The position numbers were made by a program, and so were the translations under genes. From contig JBBQWV010000008.1 of the NCBI GenBank assembly GCA_038210275.1, positions 62,001 through 126,000 on the forward strand: DNA of 64,000 nucleotides, read 5' to 3'. Positions 17,258-26,378 of the stretch are shown here, one piece after another. Numbering within the stretch: position 1 is the stretch's first letter; every line of letters starts with the position of its first letter. The stretch comes from PALSA-1296 sp038210275 (GTDB lineage Bacteria > Bacteroidota > Ignavibacteria > Palsa-1295). The notes under the pieces are model-generated. The model was given only the letters and a program-made list of their open reading frames with translations, had not been told where the DNA came from and did not search any database.

Positions 17258-18627
17258 CAATATTTTCTCCTTAATTTCTTGATCTCGCCATCCAAACTTC
17301 CGGACATGAACGTCAGTTGCAGAGCAAGTTCTTTTGATAAAAATTGCCTGTCGTATTTTTTCAGGAAGTCTTCATCCTGTGCAAGGGGAAGTTTCCATGC
17401 TTTCCATAACGAAAAATACTCAAGCAATGCTTTCTTGATCTCCTGAACGTTCTCCGGCTGTGCAAGTTTCGCATTGCCATATTCATTGAGCATTCGCGCT
17501 GCATGACTCCCTGTAGGAACAAGCCCCAATATGGGTTTGCGAGTACCGAAGTATTCATATAATTTCCCCGGAGCCGAGAGATCATCCGACATCGTCATCC
17601 ACAGCACATCGCTTGCCATAAGCTGCGTCACGCTTTCGGTATGCGGTAAATATCCCAACTCAGTAACGTTACCGGCAAGGTTCATCTTTTTGATGAGCTT
17701 CCGATACTCTTTTTGCAGGACGCCGACGAAATTTAATTCTAAGCATCCGCCAAGTTCCGGGACTTCAGTAATAGCTTCTTTGACTGCCTGCAACAGAAAC
17801 TTTGGCGTTCTGCCGACATAAAATGCTCCTGAATATGTTACCTTGAACGTATCAGGCTGTACGATATTTGGGGCAAGAAGTTTTGCCTTCTCCATATCGT
17901 CTGGATCGAAACCGTGTGGAAGAATAAAAACATCATTCCAGTCTAAGAAGAGATAATTGCTGAGCAATATCTCTTTCATTCTACGATTGGCAACGGTAAT
18001 GGCATCGCTTGCTCGCAATGCTTCGTACTCGATCTTCCGAGCTTTGCGTTTATGAAGTGGAGTCAGATAAAAATTCAAGACAGGATTATCAACCCATGCA
18101 TCGCGATAATCCATCAGATACGGAACATTGTATTTTTCCTTTAACTCACTGGCGATTAAGAAGTCAGTATAAGGGGGGGCTGTGCTGAATATCGCATCTA
18201 TATGATGTTCTTCAAAAATTTCAGCTGCCTTCTGAATCGCAATATCTTTCCAGCCAATACGTGAATCCGGCTGACGGAATATCTGCACAATTTTCGAGCG
18301 AAGCCTCTGCCAACCTTGACGAGGAAGCTTCAGAATCTTTCCGCTTTTCTTTGCGCGCTTGAGTGAGGGATCGGCTTCAGTCCGGTAAATAATGACTTTT
18401 CCGGAATTGATCTCTTCTTCGAGTTCATGCAACAACGACTCATCAAATGCATAATAAGGCGTATCAATAGGAGTTGTCAGTACGATCGGTTTCCATCCGA
18501 ATTGCGGAAGGTATTTGACGAATTTCAGCGTACGCTGAACGCCCGATAAGCCCATCGGTGGAAAGTAGTAGGCGATAATGAGAACGGTGTTCCCGTTTCC
18601 GGTCTGTTGTGGATTAATATCCTGCAA
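17257..18627 (-). CDS. Glycosyltransferase (GT4-like)
   Basis: 456 residues. The start VLIIAYYFPPMGLSGVQRTLKF is characteristic of the group 4-like glycosyltransferase N-terminal domain, DAIFSTAPPYTDFLIA closes the acceptor half, and the donor half has VTYSGAFYVGRTPKFLL and DDLSAPGKLYEYFGTRKPIL, a variant of the GT4 donor motif. Start is a TTG: an in-frame stop lies nine bases upstream of it and there is no ATG before the conserved motif. Likely acts in surface polysaccharide assembly. Head of a three-gene leftward operon. Confidence 0.85.
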   Translation of the reverse strand: MQDINPQQTGNGNTVLIIAYYFPPMGLSGVQRTLKFVKYLPQFGWKPIVLTTPIDTPYYAFDESLLHELEEEINSGKVIIYRTEADPSLKRAKKSGKILKLPRQGWQRLRSKIVQIFRQPDSRIGWKDIAIQKAAEIFEEHHIDAIFSTAPPYTDFLIASELKEKYNVPYLMDYRDAWVDNPVLNFYLTPLHKRKARKIEYEALRASDAITVANRRMKEILLSNYLFLDWNDVFILPHGFDPDDMEKAKLLAPNIVQPDTFKVTYSGAFYVGRTPKFLLQAVKEAITEVPELGGCLELNFVGVLQKEYRKLIKKMNLAGNVTELGYLPHTESVTQLMASDVLWMTMSDDLSAPGKLYEYFGTRKPILGLVPTGSHAARMLNEYGNAKLAQPENVQEIKKALLEYFSLWKAWKLPLAQDEDFLKKYDRQFLSKELALQLTFMSGSLDGEIKKLRRKY

Positions 18628-18656
18628 GTGGTGCTTCTAAAATAAATTTCTATTTA

Positions 18657-18664
18657 CAAAAATA
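18657..18664 (-). promoter_or_regulatory. -7 element TATTTTTG (minus strand) for the GT operon
   Basis: Reverse complement reads TATTTTTG, fitting TAnnTTTG, 29 nt upstream of the TTG start at 18627. Confidence 0.4.
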
Positions 18665-18749
18665 CGCGGATTGGAACACCTGCACGGCGCATTCGGTTAC
18701 ATAACTGAAACAACTCCGCAACTAAAATCGTAGTTTGTTCTATCATTTA

Positions 18750-21700
18750 ATGCCGCAAGAACTATATCAGGAGCTTCTCGACCGACTTAGCCGCCTACGC
18801 AGGCGGAGGGAGTCTTTGCGCCTGAGAACGGGACTACTTAATGGCTCATCGGTTTTTCTCATCGTTGCACTTGCTGCAATTGGTACTGAGGCAATATTTC
18901 ATCTATCAGTTCTCGGAAGAACAATCCTCTTCTTTTCAGCACTCAGTATCGGAGTCGCAGGATTTTTGAAATTCGCGCTTGGTCCAATTCTTGAAGCACT
19001 CGGGCTTCGTCCGAAAGTATCTGACGAATATCTTGCCGGCGCCATCGGAAAGCATTACACCCAAGTCGAGGACAGGCTGCTCAATGTTTTTCAGCTTTCA
19101 CGAATTTTGCATTCAGAGAGTATAAGCTCTCTCGGCTCAGCTTCATTTGCAGGAGCGGCATTCAGTAATACGTATTCATCCGTCCGTAATCTTGATTTTA
19201 ATGCAATTCTTGACGGGCGACCTGCCAAGCGCTCGCTCATCTTCTTCCTTTTTGCAACGGCATTATTTGCCGGAGCATTTTTTGGTGCGCGAAGCGATAT
19301 GTATGCTGCGACTGAGCGCCTTGTGCACTTCAGAACATTTTACCAAAAGCCTGCTCCCTTCACTTTTGTTGTTCAGCCGGGTAATACGAAAGTGCTCAGA
19401 GGCGGCTCGGTAAAAATACTTGCTTCGACGACAGGAGAGCAACTTGCATCAGTTTTTCTACGGACGAGAGAAGAAGGAGCGAAAGATTTCGAGAAGATCG
19501 AATTGCTGCCTGCAAAAGACAGCTCGAAAAACTCGCATACATTTGTTTATGAATTTCGTGCTCAACGTCCGACTGAATATTACGTCGAAGCACGCAGTAT
19601 AGAATCCGATCACTTCGAGATTTCAGTTGTTGACAGACCGATCATCCGTTTGCTTTCTGTATCTGTCACTCCACCGGCATATACTAGAGAAAAGACTACG
19701 AAGCTAAATGATAATTTTGGCGATATTTCTTCGATCACCGGATCGAAAGCAGATTTTACAATTACTTCATCGAAAGATCTTCTTTCAGCGAAGCTCATCT
19801 TTACTCCGCATCAAGGTGGATCAGCGATAGGTGATTCAACAAAGACCGCGCCGAAAGTACCTGAACAAAAAGTGTACGGACTTGCGGTTAACGCCACATC
19901 TGCGACCGGCTCGATCTCATTCCGAGAATCAGGTACATACCATATTGAGCTTATAGATAAGGATTCGATTGCAAGCGAGCATCCGATTGAATACACTGTT
20001 TCAGTTACGCAAGATGAAACGCCTGTAATTGCACTTATCGAACCGAGCGAGCGTGCTGAACTTCCAAGCTCCATGCGCGTCGGGATGCTTATAAAAATTC
20101 ATGATGATTTTGGTTTTTCGAAATTGCGAGTTGGCTATCGCATTCGTGCCTCGAAATATGCACCTGAACAAAAAGAATATCAGTGGTTCGATGTGCCGCT
20201 TTCGAATTACAATACTCAGGATTTGGAAGTCCCGTACATTTGGAATCTGACAAAACTCGATCTCTCTCCTCAAGATGAAGTTGGCTACGTATTAGAAGTT
20301 GCTGATAATGATATAATTACAGGACCAAAAAAAGCTCGGACTTCTGAATACTCGATTCGCTTTCCATCGGTCGAAGAAATTTTTAAGCGCGCTGAAGAGC
20401 AAGCCAATAAAGCCGAAGAGAGCTTAAAAGATATTAAACAGGATGCGGAAGAGCTGAAGAAAAAGATCGATGCTGCAGTCGAAGAAATGCGTCCACCAAA
20501 AACTTCGGATATGGCAAAGAAGCAGCAAGAATTTTCGTCGAAAAAAGATGTAGAGCAAATACTAAAGCGTCAGGATGAACTCAATAACCGAGTAGCCGAT
20601 GTAAAAAAAGATCTTGAGCAGATGACGAAACAGCTCGAAGAACAGAAAGCAATCTCGCCGGAGACGATGCAGAAATATAACGAACTCCAAAAGCTTTTTG
20701 AGGAGATCAAATCTCCTGAACTTGATCTGGCAATGAAGAAACTGCAGGATGCGATGAAGAACATCGATCCGAAACAGATGCAGGAAGCGATGAAGAATTT
20801 CCAGATGAATGAAGAGCAATTCAAAAAGAACATCGAACGTACTGCGAACATCTTAAAGAAAATTAAGATGGAGCAGAAAGTTGATGAGTTGATGAAACGC
20901 TCCGATCAACTTGCAAAAGATCAGGAAAAAACTTCGGAGAAGCAGAATGATCTTGCAAATAAGAATGAGAAGCAAAATCCCGAAGAGAAATCTGCTGATG
21001 AGCATAAGCAAGCCGATGCCAAGAGCGAGCTTGATCGCATGAAGCAGGAGGCGAAGGACGTTGCAAAAGATATGAAAAAACTTCCGGAGAATATGCAGGC
21101 TCCCGAAGAAATGAAAGATGCGCAGGAAGCATTGAATGATCCTTCGATGGATGCGGCAATGGATGATGCGAAGGATGCAATGAAAAAAGGCGAGCATGAG
21201 AAAGCCTCGAAACGTGCACAAGATGCTTCGCAAAAAGCAAAGAACGCCCGCAATAAATTAGCGGCATTAAAAAAGAAGCTTGCCGAGAACGAGAAGCAAA
21301 AAACGATGGCTGATCTCAAGAAATTGCGCGATGAGATGAATCGCCTTTCAAAAGCTGAAGAGTCGTTGAAAAAAGAATCAATGCAAGCACCACCGCAATC
21401 CACGGTCTTCCGAGATTTTGCTGATGATCAGGCTGACAGAAAAGAAGAACTTGGTAATGCCGCTTCAGAGATGTTCCAGGCTGCACAACGCTCGACCGAG
21501 TTTACTGCGGAGATGGGGAAGACTCTGGGCGACGCGTTTAATAATATGCAGCAAGCTCTTGATGCTATGACAGAGCGCGATCAACCGGGGTCGATCCAGC
21601 ACACACAGAAGGCAATGGCAGCGCTTAATAAAACTTCCGAAGAAGCACAAGCAGCGATGAAGGCTATGTCAAAACCAAAAAGTGGCAAGGGAAATCCCGG

Positions 21701-22346
21701 AGATGGATCCTGCGATAATCCCGGTGGCAGTAATCCAAAAGATGGTGACGAAGGAAGTTCACCCGGTTCGGGCGGAAGTGCAATGCAGCAATTTTTGAAT
21801 TCAGTAGAAAAACTTGCAGCGCAACAGCAAGCGCTGAACGACCAAATGCAAGGCATGAACGGTCAGGGCGGGGCGGCACAGCAAGAAGCAATGCGCCAAC
21901 AGGCACAGCTTGCAAAAATGGCGGCGCAGCAAGAAGGTGTCCAGAAATCCGTGAAGGAATTAATGGATGAGCAACAGAATTCCAAAGATGGAAATAAAAA
22001 AGCGCAGGAAGATCTGAAAAAAATATCTGAAGATATGCAAGAGGTCATCAGCCAGATGCGCGAAAAAGGAATTAGTCCTGAAACCATACAACGACAAGAG
22101 AGAATTCTCTCGCGTCTTCTCGAAGCGCAACGCTCCGTGAACGAACGCGATAAAGATCAGAACCGTGAATCCAAGAGCGCTGATAATATTAAGCATGACG
22201 CTCCGCGAGAGCTTGATCTCAACTCTGATGATGCACGCCGCGCCTTACGCGATGAGATGCTGCGTTCAAAAGACGGAGGATATTCGAAAGATTATCAAAC
22301 TCTGATCCATAAGTATTTGGAGAAAGTCGGTTCAAACTCAAAATAG
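18750..22346 (+). CDS. DUF4175-type giant coiled-coil membrane protein
   Basis: About 1198 residues. N-terminal transmembrane segments (about residues 30-75 and 155-175) precede extracytoplasmic beta domains with Ig-like character (to about 530). From about 535 to 960 the chain is a very long Lys/Glu/Gln/Met-rich coiled coil, then a Gly/Ser/Asp-rich linker (about 975-1010) and a further Gln-rich helical end. The layout matches DUF4175 proteins of Bacteroidota and Proteobacteria, which have no settled function. ATG at 18750 is chosen over the upstream TTG at 18735. The reverse strand contains long spurious open frames because of the biased composition. Confidence 0.75.
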   Translation: MPQELYQELLDRLSRLRRRRESLRLRTGLLNGSSVFLIVALAAIGTEAIFHLSVLGRTILFFSALSIGVAGFLKFALGPILEALGLRPKVSDEYLAGAIGKHYTQVEDRLLNVFQLSRILHSESISSLGSASFAGAAFSNTYSSVRNLDFNAILDGRPAKRSLIFFLFATALFAGAFFGARSDMYAATERLVHFRTFYQKPAPFTFVVQPGNTKVLRGGSVKILASTTGEQLASVFLRTREEGAKDFEKIELLPAKDSSKNSHTFVYEFRAQRPTEYYVEARSIESDHFEISVVDRPIIRLLSVSVTPPAYTREKTTKLNDNFGDISSITGSKADFTITSSKDLLSAKLIFTPHQGGSAIGDSTKTAPKVPEQKVYGLAVNATSATGSISFRESGTYHIELIDKDSIASEHPIEYTVSVTQDETPVIALIEPSERAELPSSMRVGMLIKIHDDFGFSKLRVGYRIRASKYAPEQKEYQWFDVPLSNYNTQDLEVPYIWNLTKLDLSPQDEVGYVLEVADNDIITGPKKARTSEYSIRFPSVEEIFKRAEEQANKAEESLKDIKQDAEELKKKIDAAVEEMRPPKTSDMAKKQQEFSSKKDVEQILKRQDELNNRVADVKKDLEQMTKQLEEQKAISPETMQKYNELQKLFEEIKSPELDLAMKKLQDAMKNIDPKQMQEAMKNFQMNEEQFKKNIERTANILKKIKMEQKVDELMKRSDQLAKDQEKTSEKQNDLANKNEKQNPEEKSADEHKQADAKSELDRMKQEAKDVAKDMKKLPENMQAPEEMKDAQEALNDPSMDAAMDDAKDAMKKGEHEKASKRAQDASQKAKNARNKLAALKKKLAENEKQKTMADLKKLRDEMNRLSKAEESLKKESMQAPPQSTVFRDFADDQADRKEELGNAASEMFQAAQRSTEFTAEMGKTLGDAFNNMQQALDAMTERDQPGSIQHTQKAMAALNKTSEEAQAAMKAMSKPKSGKGNPGDGSCDNPGGSNPKDGDEGSSPGSGGSAMQQFLNSVEKLAAQQQALNDQMQGMNGQGGAAQQEAMRQQAQLAKMAAQQEGVQKSVKELMDEQQNSKDGNKKAQEDLKKISEDMQEVISQMREKGISPETIQRQERILSRLLEAQRSVNERDKDQNRESKSADNIKHDAPRELDLNSDDARRALRDEMLRSKDGGYSKDYQTLIHKYLEKVGSNSK
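18791..18806. repeat. Hairpin repeat inside the DUF4175 coding start
   Basis: CCGCCT-ACGC-AGGCGG forms a 6-bp stem within codons for an Arg-rich stretch (RLRRRRE) near residue 15, just before the first membrane helix. It looks like a short palindromic insertion tolerated in frame. Confidence 0.4.
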
Positions 22347-22363
22347 TCCGACCGTTATTTTGT

Positions 22364-22371
22364 ATCTTTGC
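22364..22371 (+). promoter_or_regulatory. -7 element TATCTTTG
   Basis: Exact TAnnTTTG match starting 18 nt after the DUF4175 stop and ending 22 nt before the ATG at 22394, marking a new transcription unit. Confidence 0.5.
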
Positions 22372-22393
22372 AGGTTGAAATTCATCAATCTAC

Positions 22394-23173
22394 ATGCAAA
22401 AAAATCTCTTTTTCTTAATTCTGCTTTTCTGCTCAACTTCCTATGCTCAACGCCCGTTTTCCGATGCTTCACCTCAAGCTGATCACAATGCTGAAAATAG
22501 CCGCATTCTGAAATTAGGGTATAAAACCGCAGGTGAGTACAAAGTTGCTGATCCGAAGATTGATGCAAAAGAAGGTTCGCTTACAAAGTCATACGAATAC
22601 GGAAGTGGTGGTTTTCTTTCTGTCCTTGTGGATTATGCTTACGATGATTCGACAAAGAGTTATTACCGGTATGAATTTCAGGGTGTTCTCCAAGTTGTGA
22701 ACATGGTTACATCCTCTGAAGAAATTAGCATCGGTTATTCTTATAATAAGAAAGGCTTATTGGACGAAATCATTATTGCTGCTGCTGAGGCTCGGGACGA
22801 GTTTGTCAAGCATAATAAGGACGGCACGATAAAAGAGATTGACGTTCGGATGCCAAGGCTTGATATGGATGAGAACGGGGAAATTATAGAGCCTCATAAG
22901 ATCATCAATTTCCCCTATCAAAAAGTCGCGTATACTTATGATAAGAATAAACGTCCGATTATTGAGAACACGTCAAAGATCTCATCAGACGAAAAATCCC
23001 AAATTAAATATTCCTACGATGCTTCCGGAAGAGTAACAAACATTATTCAAATTAATAGCAGCAATTACCAAACTTCAGAAGATTTTACGTATGGTACTAG
23101 CGGCGATCTTGTCATGCGGGTTTTTACAGATGGCAAGGATAAAAGTTATTTCAAATTTGTGTACGAAAAGTAA
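22394..23173 (+). CDS. Secreted protein with RHS/YD-like repeats
   Basis: 259 residues with a signal peptide ending SYAQ. The mature part has recurring strands such as SYEYGSGGFLSVLVDYAYDD, IGYSYNKKGLLDE, VAYTYDKNKRPI, IKYSYDASGRVTNI and FTYGTSGDLVM, which resemble the YD repeats of RHS-type wall proteins. It is too short for a toxin shell and has no C-terminal toxin domain. The next gene starts 2 nt after its stop. Confidence 0.65.
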   Translation: MQKNLFFLILLFCSTSYAQRPFSDASPQADHNAENSRILKLGYKTAGEYKVADPKIDAKEGSLTKSYEYGSGGFLSVLVDYAYDDSTKSYYRYEFQGVLQVVNMVTSSEEISIGYSYNKKGLLDEIIIAAAEARDEFVKHNKDGTIKEIDVRMPRLDMDENGEIIEPHKIINFPYQKVAYTYDKNKRPIIENTSKISSDEKSQIKYSYDASGRVTNIIQINSSNYQTSEDFTYGTSGDLVMRVFTDGKDKSYFKFVYEK

Positions 23174-23175
23174 TT

Positions 23176-23667
23176 GTGCAAACTGATCTGCCCCTTCGTG
23201 CATATTATAAAAGTCCTCTTGGTGAGATAGAGATAACCGCTTTCGGTGGTTCTATCACCGAAGTAAAGTTTGTTGATGAAATTGAGTCGGCAACTTCTTC
23301 TTCTGTTATTTTAGATGATTGCCGCAACCAACTGGGCGAATATTTCTGCGGCAAGCGAAAAGAATTCTCTCTACCTCTTGCTCCCGAAGGCACTGAATTC
23401 CAAAAGAAAGTATGGCAAGAATTACAGAATATTCCGTTCGGCGAAACACGGTCCTATCTTGATATAGCTTTGAAGCTCGGCGATAAGAATCTTACCCGTG
23501 CAGTTGGTGCCGCCAACGGGAAAAATCCAATTGCAATTATTATTCCCTGTCACCGAGTAATTGGTGAAGATGGAAAATTAACAGGCTATGCCGGAGGGTT
23601 ATGGCGCAAAGAATGGGTGCTCGATTTTGAATCCAAGAAAGAGCAAGGAGAGCTGTTCGAGAGGTAA
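23176..23667 (+). CDS. ogt: Methylated-DNA--protein-cysteine methyltransferase
   Basis: 163 residues. The conserved core FQKKVWQELQNIPFGETRSY, the helix-turn-helix region AVGAANGKNPIAIIIPCHRV with nucleophile Cys125, and YAGGLWRKEWVLDFE identify an O6-alkylguanine DNA alkyltransferase of the Ogt/MGMT type. It directly removes alkyl groups from guanine onto its own cysteine. The length matches stand-alone Ogt without an Ada regulatory domain. GTG start 2 nt after the previous stop; no ATG fits. Confidence 0.95.
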   Translation: MQTDLPLRAYYKSPLGEIEITAFGGSITEVKFVDEIESATSSSVILDDCRNQLGEYFCGKRKEFSLPLAPEGTEFQKKVWQELQNIPFGETRSYLDIALKLGDKNLTRAVGAANGKNPIAIIIPCHRVIGEDGKLTGYAGGLWRKEWVLDFESKKEQGELFER

Positions 23668-23699
23668 GTAATTATTATACATACAAAATTATTAGATAT

Positions 23700-23772
23700 T
23701 GTGATGGGGAATAGTCAGCAGCCATTAGTCGTTTATCTCTATCACTTTTCTGCTAAAGACTAACGACTGCCC
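23700..23772. repeat. Spacer with CATTAGTCGTTT / ACTAACGACT inverted phrase
   Basis: CAGCCATTAGTCGTTT and AAAGACTAACGACTG form an imperfect inverted repeat. The AGTCGTT phrase also occurs at 9708-9732. It ends just before the next gene. Confidence 0.4.
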
Positions 23773-23775
23773 CAT

Positions 23776-24942
23776 ATGGACGAACTCGCTAAAAAATATC
23801 GCTCGCAATTTCCGATCCTTGATACTTCATGCTACATGATCTCCAATTCGCTTGGCGCAATGCCACGTGATGTTGAGAAAGAACTAATGCACTACACACA
23901 TGAATGGCAGACTGAAGGTGTGGAAGCATGGCATTCGTGGTTTCCTCTGGTTGATACCGTAAGCGGGCTTTTCGGGAAGATCATCGGAGCCGAGGCAGAA
24001 GATGTAACGCTTATTCATAATCTCACAATAGGTAGCGCGCTTATTGCAAGCTGTTTGGATTTTTCCGGCAAGCGCAATAAAGTTGTCTTCACCGAACTTC
24101 ACTTTCCTACGATTAGCTATCTCTGGCATGGCTGGCAGAAATATGGCGCGAAAGTCCATCTGATAAAAAGCGATGACGGCATTCATGTTGATGTGCAAAA
24201 AATTATTGATGCCATTGACGAAGAAACTGTGATCGTACCGATCAGCCATGTTTATTTCCGCAGTGGTGCGTTACAGGATATTAAAGCAATTATTGATAAG
24301 GCGCATTCTGTCGGCGCATTAGTGATGGTTGATTCCTATCAGGCAGCAGGAGTTGTGCCGATTGATGTGAAAGCGCTTGATGTTGATATTCTCGCCGCCG
24401 GTGTTTTGAAATGGTTATGCGGCGGACCTGGTGCAGCATTCATGTATATACGCCGCGACCTCCACGAAAAATTTCAGCCTGCGATTCGCGGCTGGCTTGG
24501 TGATAAAGAGCCGTTCGATTTTATCATGCCCAATGTAAACTTTGCACAAGGTATGCATCGCTTTCTTACTTCAAGCATTCAAGTGCCATGTCTTTATACA
24601 GCAATACCTGCGCTGAAAATGATTGGAGAGATCGGAGTCGAAGCGATCAGAGAAAAATCTCTTGGCTTAACGCAGCGTATAATTGAACGCGCTGATGAAT
24701 ATGGCTTTAAAATAAATTCTCCTCGTGAAGCCCATCGTCGTGGTGGAGCAATGACGATCGATCCGAACGGCATAACGCAAAGCAAACTTTCAACAAAGGA
24801 AATAAATGACGAACTCATCCGCCGACGATTTATTGTTGATTACCGCCCGCCCTTCGGCAGCCGTATCGCTCCACATTTTTACAATACACTCGAAGAAATA
24901 GATGCAGTGATGGCTGAGATGAAGAAGATAAAGGAAGGTTAA
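23776..24942 (+). CDS. Kynureninase-like PLP-dependent enzyme (class V aminotransferase fold)
   Basis: 388 residues of fold-type I PLP enzyme. VDSYQAAG contains the Asp that holds the pyridine nitrogen (Asp186) and GVLKWLCGGPG carries the Schiff-base lysine (Lys212). YFRSGALQDI and the WLGDKEPFDF segment resemble kynureninases and related class V enzymes. A kynureninase would cleave kynurenine to anthranilate and alanine, but related aminotransferases and desulfurases share the fold, so the substrate is uncertain. It is followed 18 nt later by a cupin gene. Confidence 0.72.
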   Translation: MDELAKKYRSQFPILDTSCYMISNSLGAMPRDVEKELMHYTHEWQTEGVEAWHSWFPLVDTVSGLFGKIIGAEAEDVTLIHNLTIGSALIASCLDFSGKRNKVVFTELHFPTISYLWHGWQKYGAKVHLIKSDDGIHVDVQKIIDAIDEETVIVPISHVYFRSGALQDIKAIIDKAHSVGALVMVDSYQAAGVVPIDVKALDVDILAAGVLKWLCGGPGAAFMYIRRDLHEKFQPAIRGWLGDKEPFDFIMPNVNFAQGMHRFLTSSIQVPCLYTAIPALKMIGEIGVEAIREKSLGLTQRIIERADEYGFKINSPREAHRRGGAMTIDPNGITQSKLSTKEINDELIRRRFIVDYRPPFGSRIAPHFYNTLEEIDAVMAEMKKIKEG

Positions 24943-24960
24943 CAGTACACAGTTTACAGT

Positions 24961-25332
24961 ATGGAAGCAAAATTCGATTACAATACCCATCTCGATATTA
25001 AGTTCGATCATTTCGAGCGCATTGATATTCCACAGATGGTGGAGGAGAATAAACATCAGTGGTTTAATCAAACGCTGACGCAGGTCAATGAAAGCGTTGT
25101 ACGTCTTGGCATCGTTGAAGGCGAATATCATTGGCATAAGCATGACAATGATGACGAATTCTTTTTTGTCCTCGAAGGTCAGTTGCTCATTGATCTTGAA
25201 GATAGAACGATCGAGTTAAATCCACAGCAAGGCGTGACGATTTCAAAAGGCGTGATGCACCGCCCAAGAGCACTGAAGAAAACCGTGATGTTGATGGTTG
25301 AAACAAGTTCGATTGAACCTACGGGAGATTGA
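24961..25332 (+). CDS. Small single-domain cupin
   Basis: 123 residues. The cupin motif 1 is EYHWHKHDNDDEFFFVLEG (three His and a Glu as metal ligands), followed by LNPQQGVTISKGVMHRPRA as motif 2 with its His. This is a metal-binding double-stranded beta helix; small cupins of this type may be isomerases, dioxygenases or sensors. Its last 19 codons are duplicated at 26261-26317, after the next gene. The stop overlaps the next ATG by one base. Confidence 0.85.
   Translation: MEAKFDYNTHLDIKFDHFERIDIPQMVEENKHQWFNQTLTQVNESVVRLGIVEGEYHWHKHDNDDEFFFVLEGQLLIDLEDRTIELNPQQGVTISKGVMHRPRALKKTVMLMVETSSIEPTGD
25276..25332 (+). repeat. Left copy of 57-bp direct repeat (cupin 3' end)
   Basis: Starts AAGAAAACCGTGATG and matches 26261-26317 at 52 of 57 positions. 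It encodes the last 18 cupin residues (KKTVMLMVETSSIEPTGD) and the stop codon. Confidence 0.9.
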
Positions 25333-26273
25333 TGAGCGGATATTCCTTAATTATTCTATTTCTCTGTTCCCTTTGTACTATAGGCTATTCACAGCCTGTT
25401 CATCGCACTTGTATCGCGCTGACTTTCGACGATCCAAATACTATTGCGCAGCCGCTCTTGAACGCTGCCGAAAGAAATGAGAAGATTCTTTCGACTTTAA
25501 AAAAGCATTCGGTGCATGCTGCTCTTTTTGTATGCGGGAAACGTGTCAATTCTCCCGAAGGCAAGGCACTGCTCCGTCGTTGGGATGAAGAAGGACATCT
25601 GATCTGCAATCATAGCATTACACATAGTTACTTTAATGCTCCGAATATGTCGGCGCAGATGCTTATCTCAGAAATAAAAAAATGCGATGCGATGATTTCT
25701 GCCTATACTCATTACGCTCGACTTTTCCGCTTTCCATTTCTCAAAGAAGGGAACACAGCAATAAAGCGCGATTCGGTCCGTGCATTTATGGATAGTGCTG
25801 GATATCGTAATGGCTACGTCACTATCGATGCTTCCGACTGGTATATAGATGGAAGAATGATCGACTCATTAAAGGCAAATCCGCACTATGATTGCCGCCC
25901 CTTTGCCGGATTTTATATAAAGCATATTCTTGACCATGTCGTCTTCTACGATTCTTTGGCAGCTCAAGCAGGACTTACAAATATTACTCATATTCTACTT
26001 CTCCACCACTCACTCCTTAATGCGATCTATTTAGATACACTTATCATAGCTCTGAAAGGTGCCGGCTATAAAATCGTCAGTGCCGAGAGTGCATACTCTC
26101 CACAAAATTACATTGTGCATAGGCCGAATGTTATTCCGACCGGTGAAAGTATTATCTGGAGTATTTCACATGAGAAATGTCCTAAATGCGTGATGCGATA
26201 CCCAGCAGAAGACGGTGAGTATGAAGAAGCCAACTTATCCGAATGGCTCAGATTATCTCAAAGAAAACCGTGA
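25332..26273 (+). CDS. Secreted polysaccharide deacetylase (NodB-like)
   Basis: 313 residues with a signal peptide ending GYSQ. NodB-homology motifs are visible: TFDDP (catalytic base Asp and metal Asp), HSITHSYFN (metal-binding histidines) and RLFRFPFLKEG; ILLLHHSLLN is the late His motif. It should hydrolyse N- or O-acetyl groups on a glycan in the periplasm or outside. The gene starts at the ATG overlapping the cupin stop. Its last codons (RKP-stop) lie inside the right copy of the cupin-tail repeat, so the native C-terminus may have been altered by the insertion event. Confidence 0.85.
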   Translation: MSGYSLIILFLCSLCTIGYSQPVHRTCIALTFDDPNTIAQPLLNAAERNEKILSTLKKHSVHAALFVCGKRVNSPEGKALLRRWDEEGHLICNHSITHSYFNAPNMSAQMLISEIKKCDAMISAYTHYARLFRFPFLKEGNTAIKRDSVRAFMDSAGYRNGYVTIDASDWYIDGRMIDSLKANPHYDCRPFAGFYIKHILDHVVFYDSLAAQAGLTNITHILLLHHSLLNAIYLDTLIIALKGAGYKIVSAESAYSPQNYIVHRPNVIPTGESIIWSISHEKCPKCVMRYPAEDGEYEEANLSEWLRLSQRKP

Positions 26274-26317
26274 TGCTGATGGTGGAGACAAGTTCGATTG
26301 AACCTACGGGTGACTGA
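26261..26317 (+). pseudogene. Orphan cupin 3' end (right copy of 57-bp repeat)
   Basis: Read in the cupin frame this gives KKTVMLMVETSSIEPTGD then TGA, identical in protein to the end of the cupin gene at 24961. All five base differences (TTG/CTG, GTT/GTG, GAA/GAG, GGA/GGT, GAT/GAC) are silent. It overlaps the end of the deacetylase gene. It is best read as the remnant of a homologous cupin allele left by recombination. Confidence 0.85.
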
Positions 26318-26378
26318 TTACCTGAGTCATTCAATAAGTATCCATGAAACATCTTAAGAGATGAGGTGTTATTCTTTT

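Noticed and set aside
20562..21403. Several long minus-strand frames with hydrophobic or Ser/Phe-rich products
   Set aside because: They mirror the Lys/Glu/Gln coiled coil of the DUF4175 protein and overlap one another in different frames.
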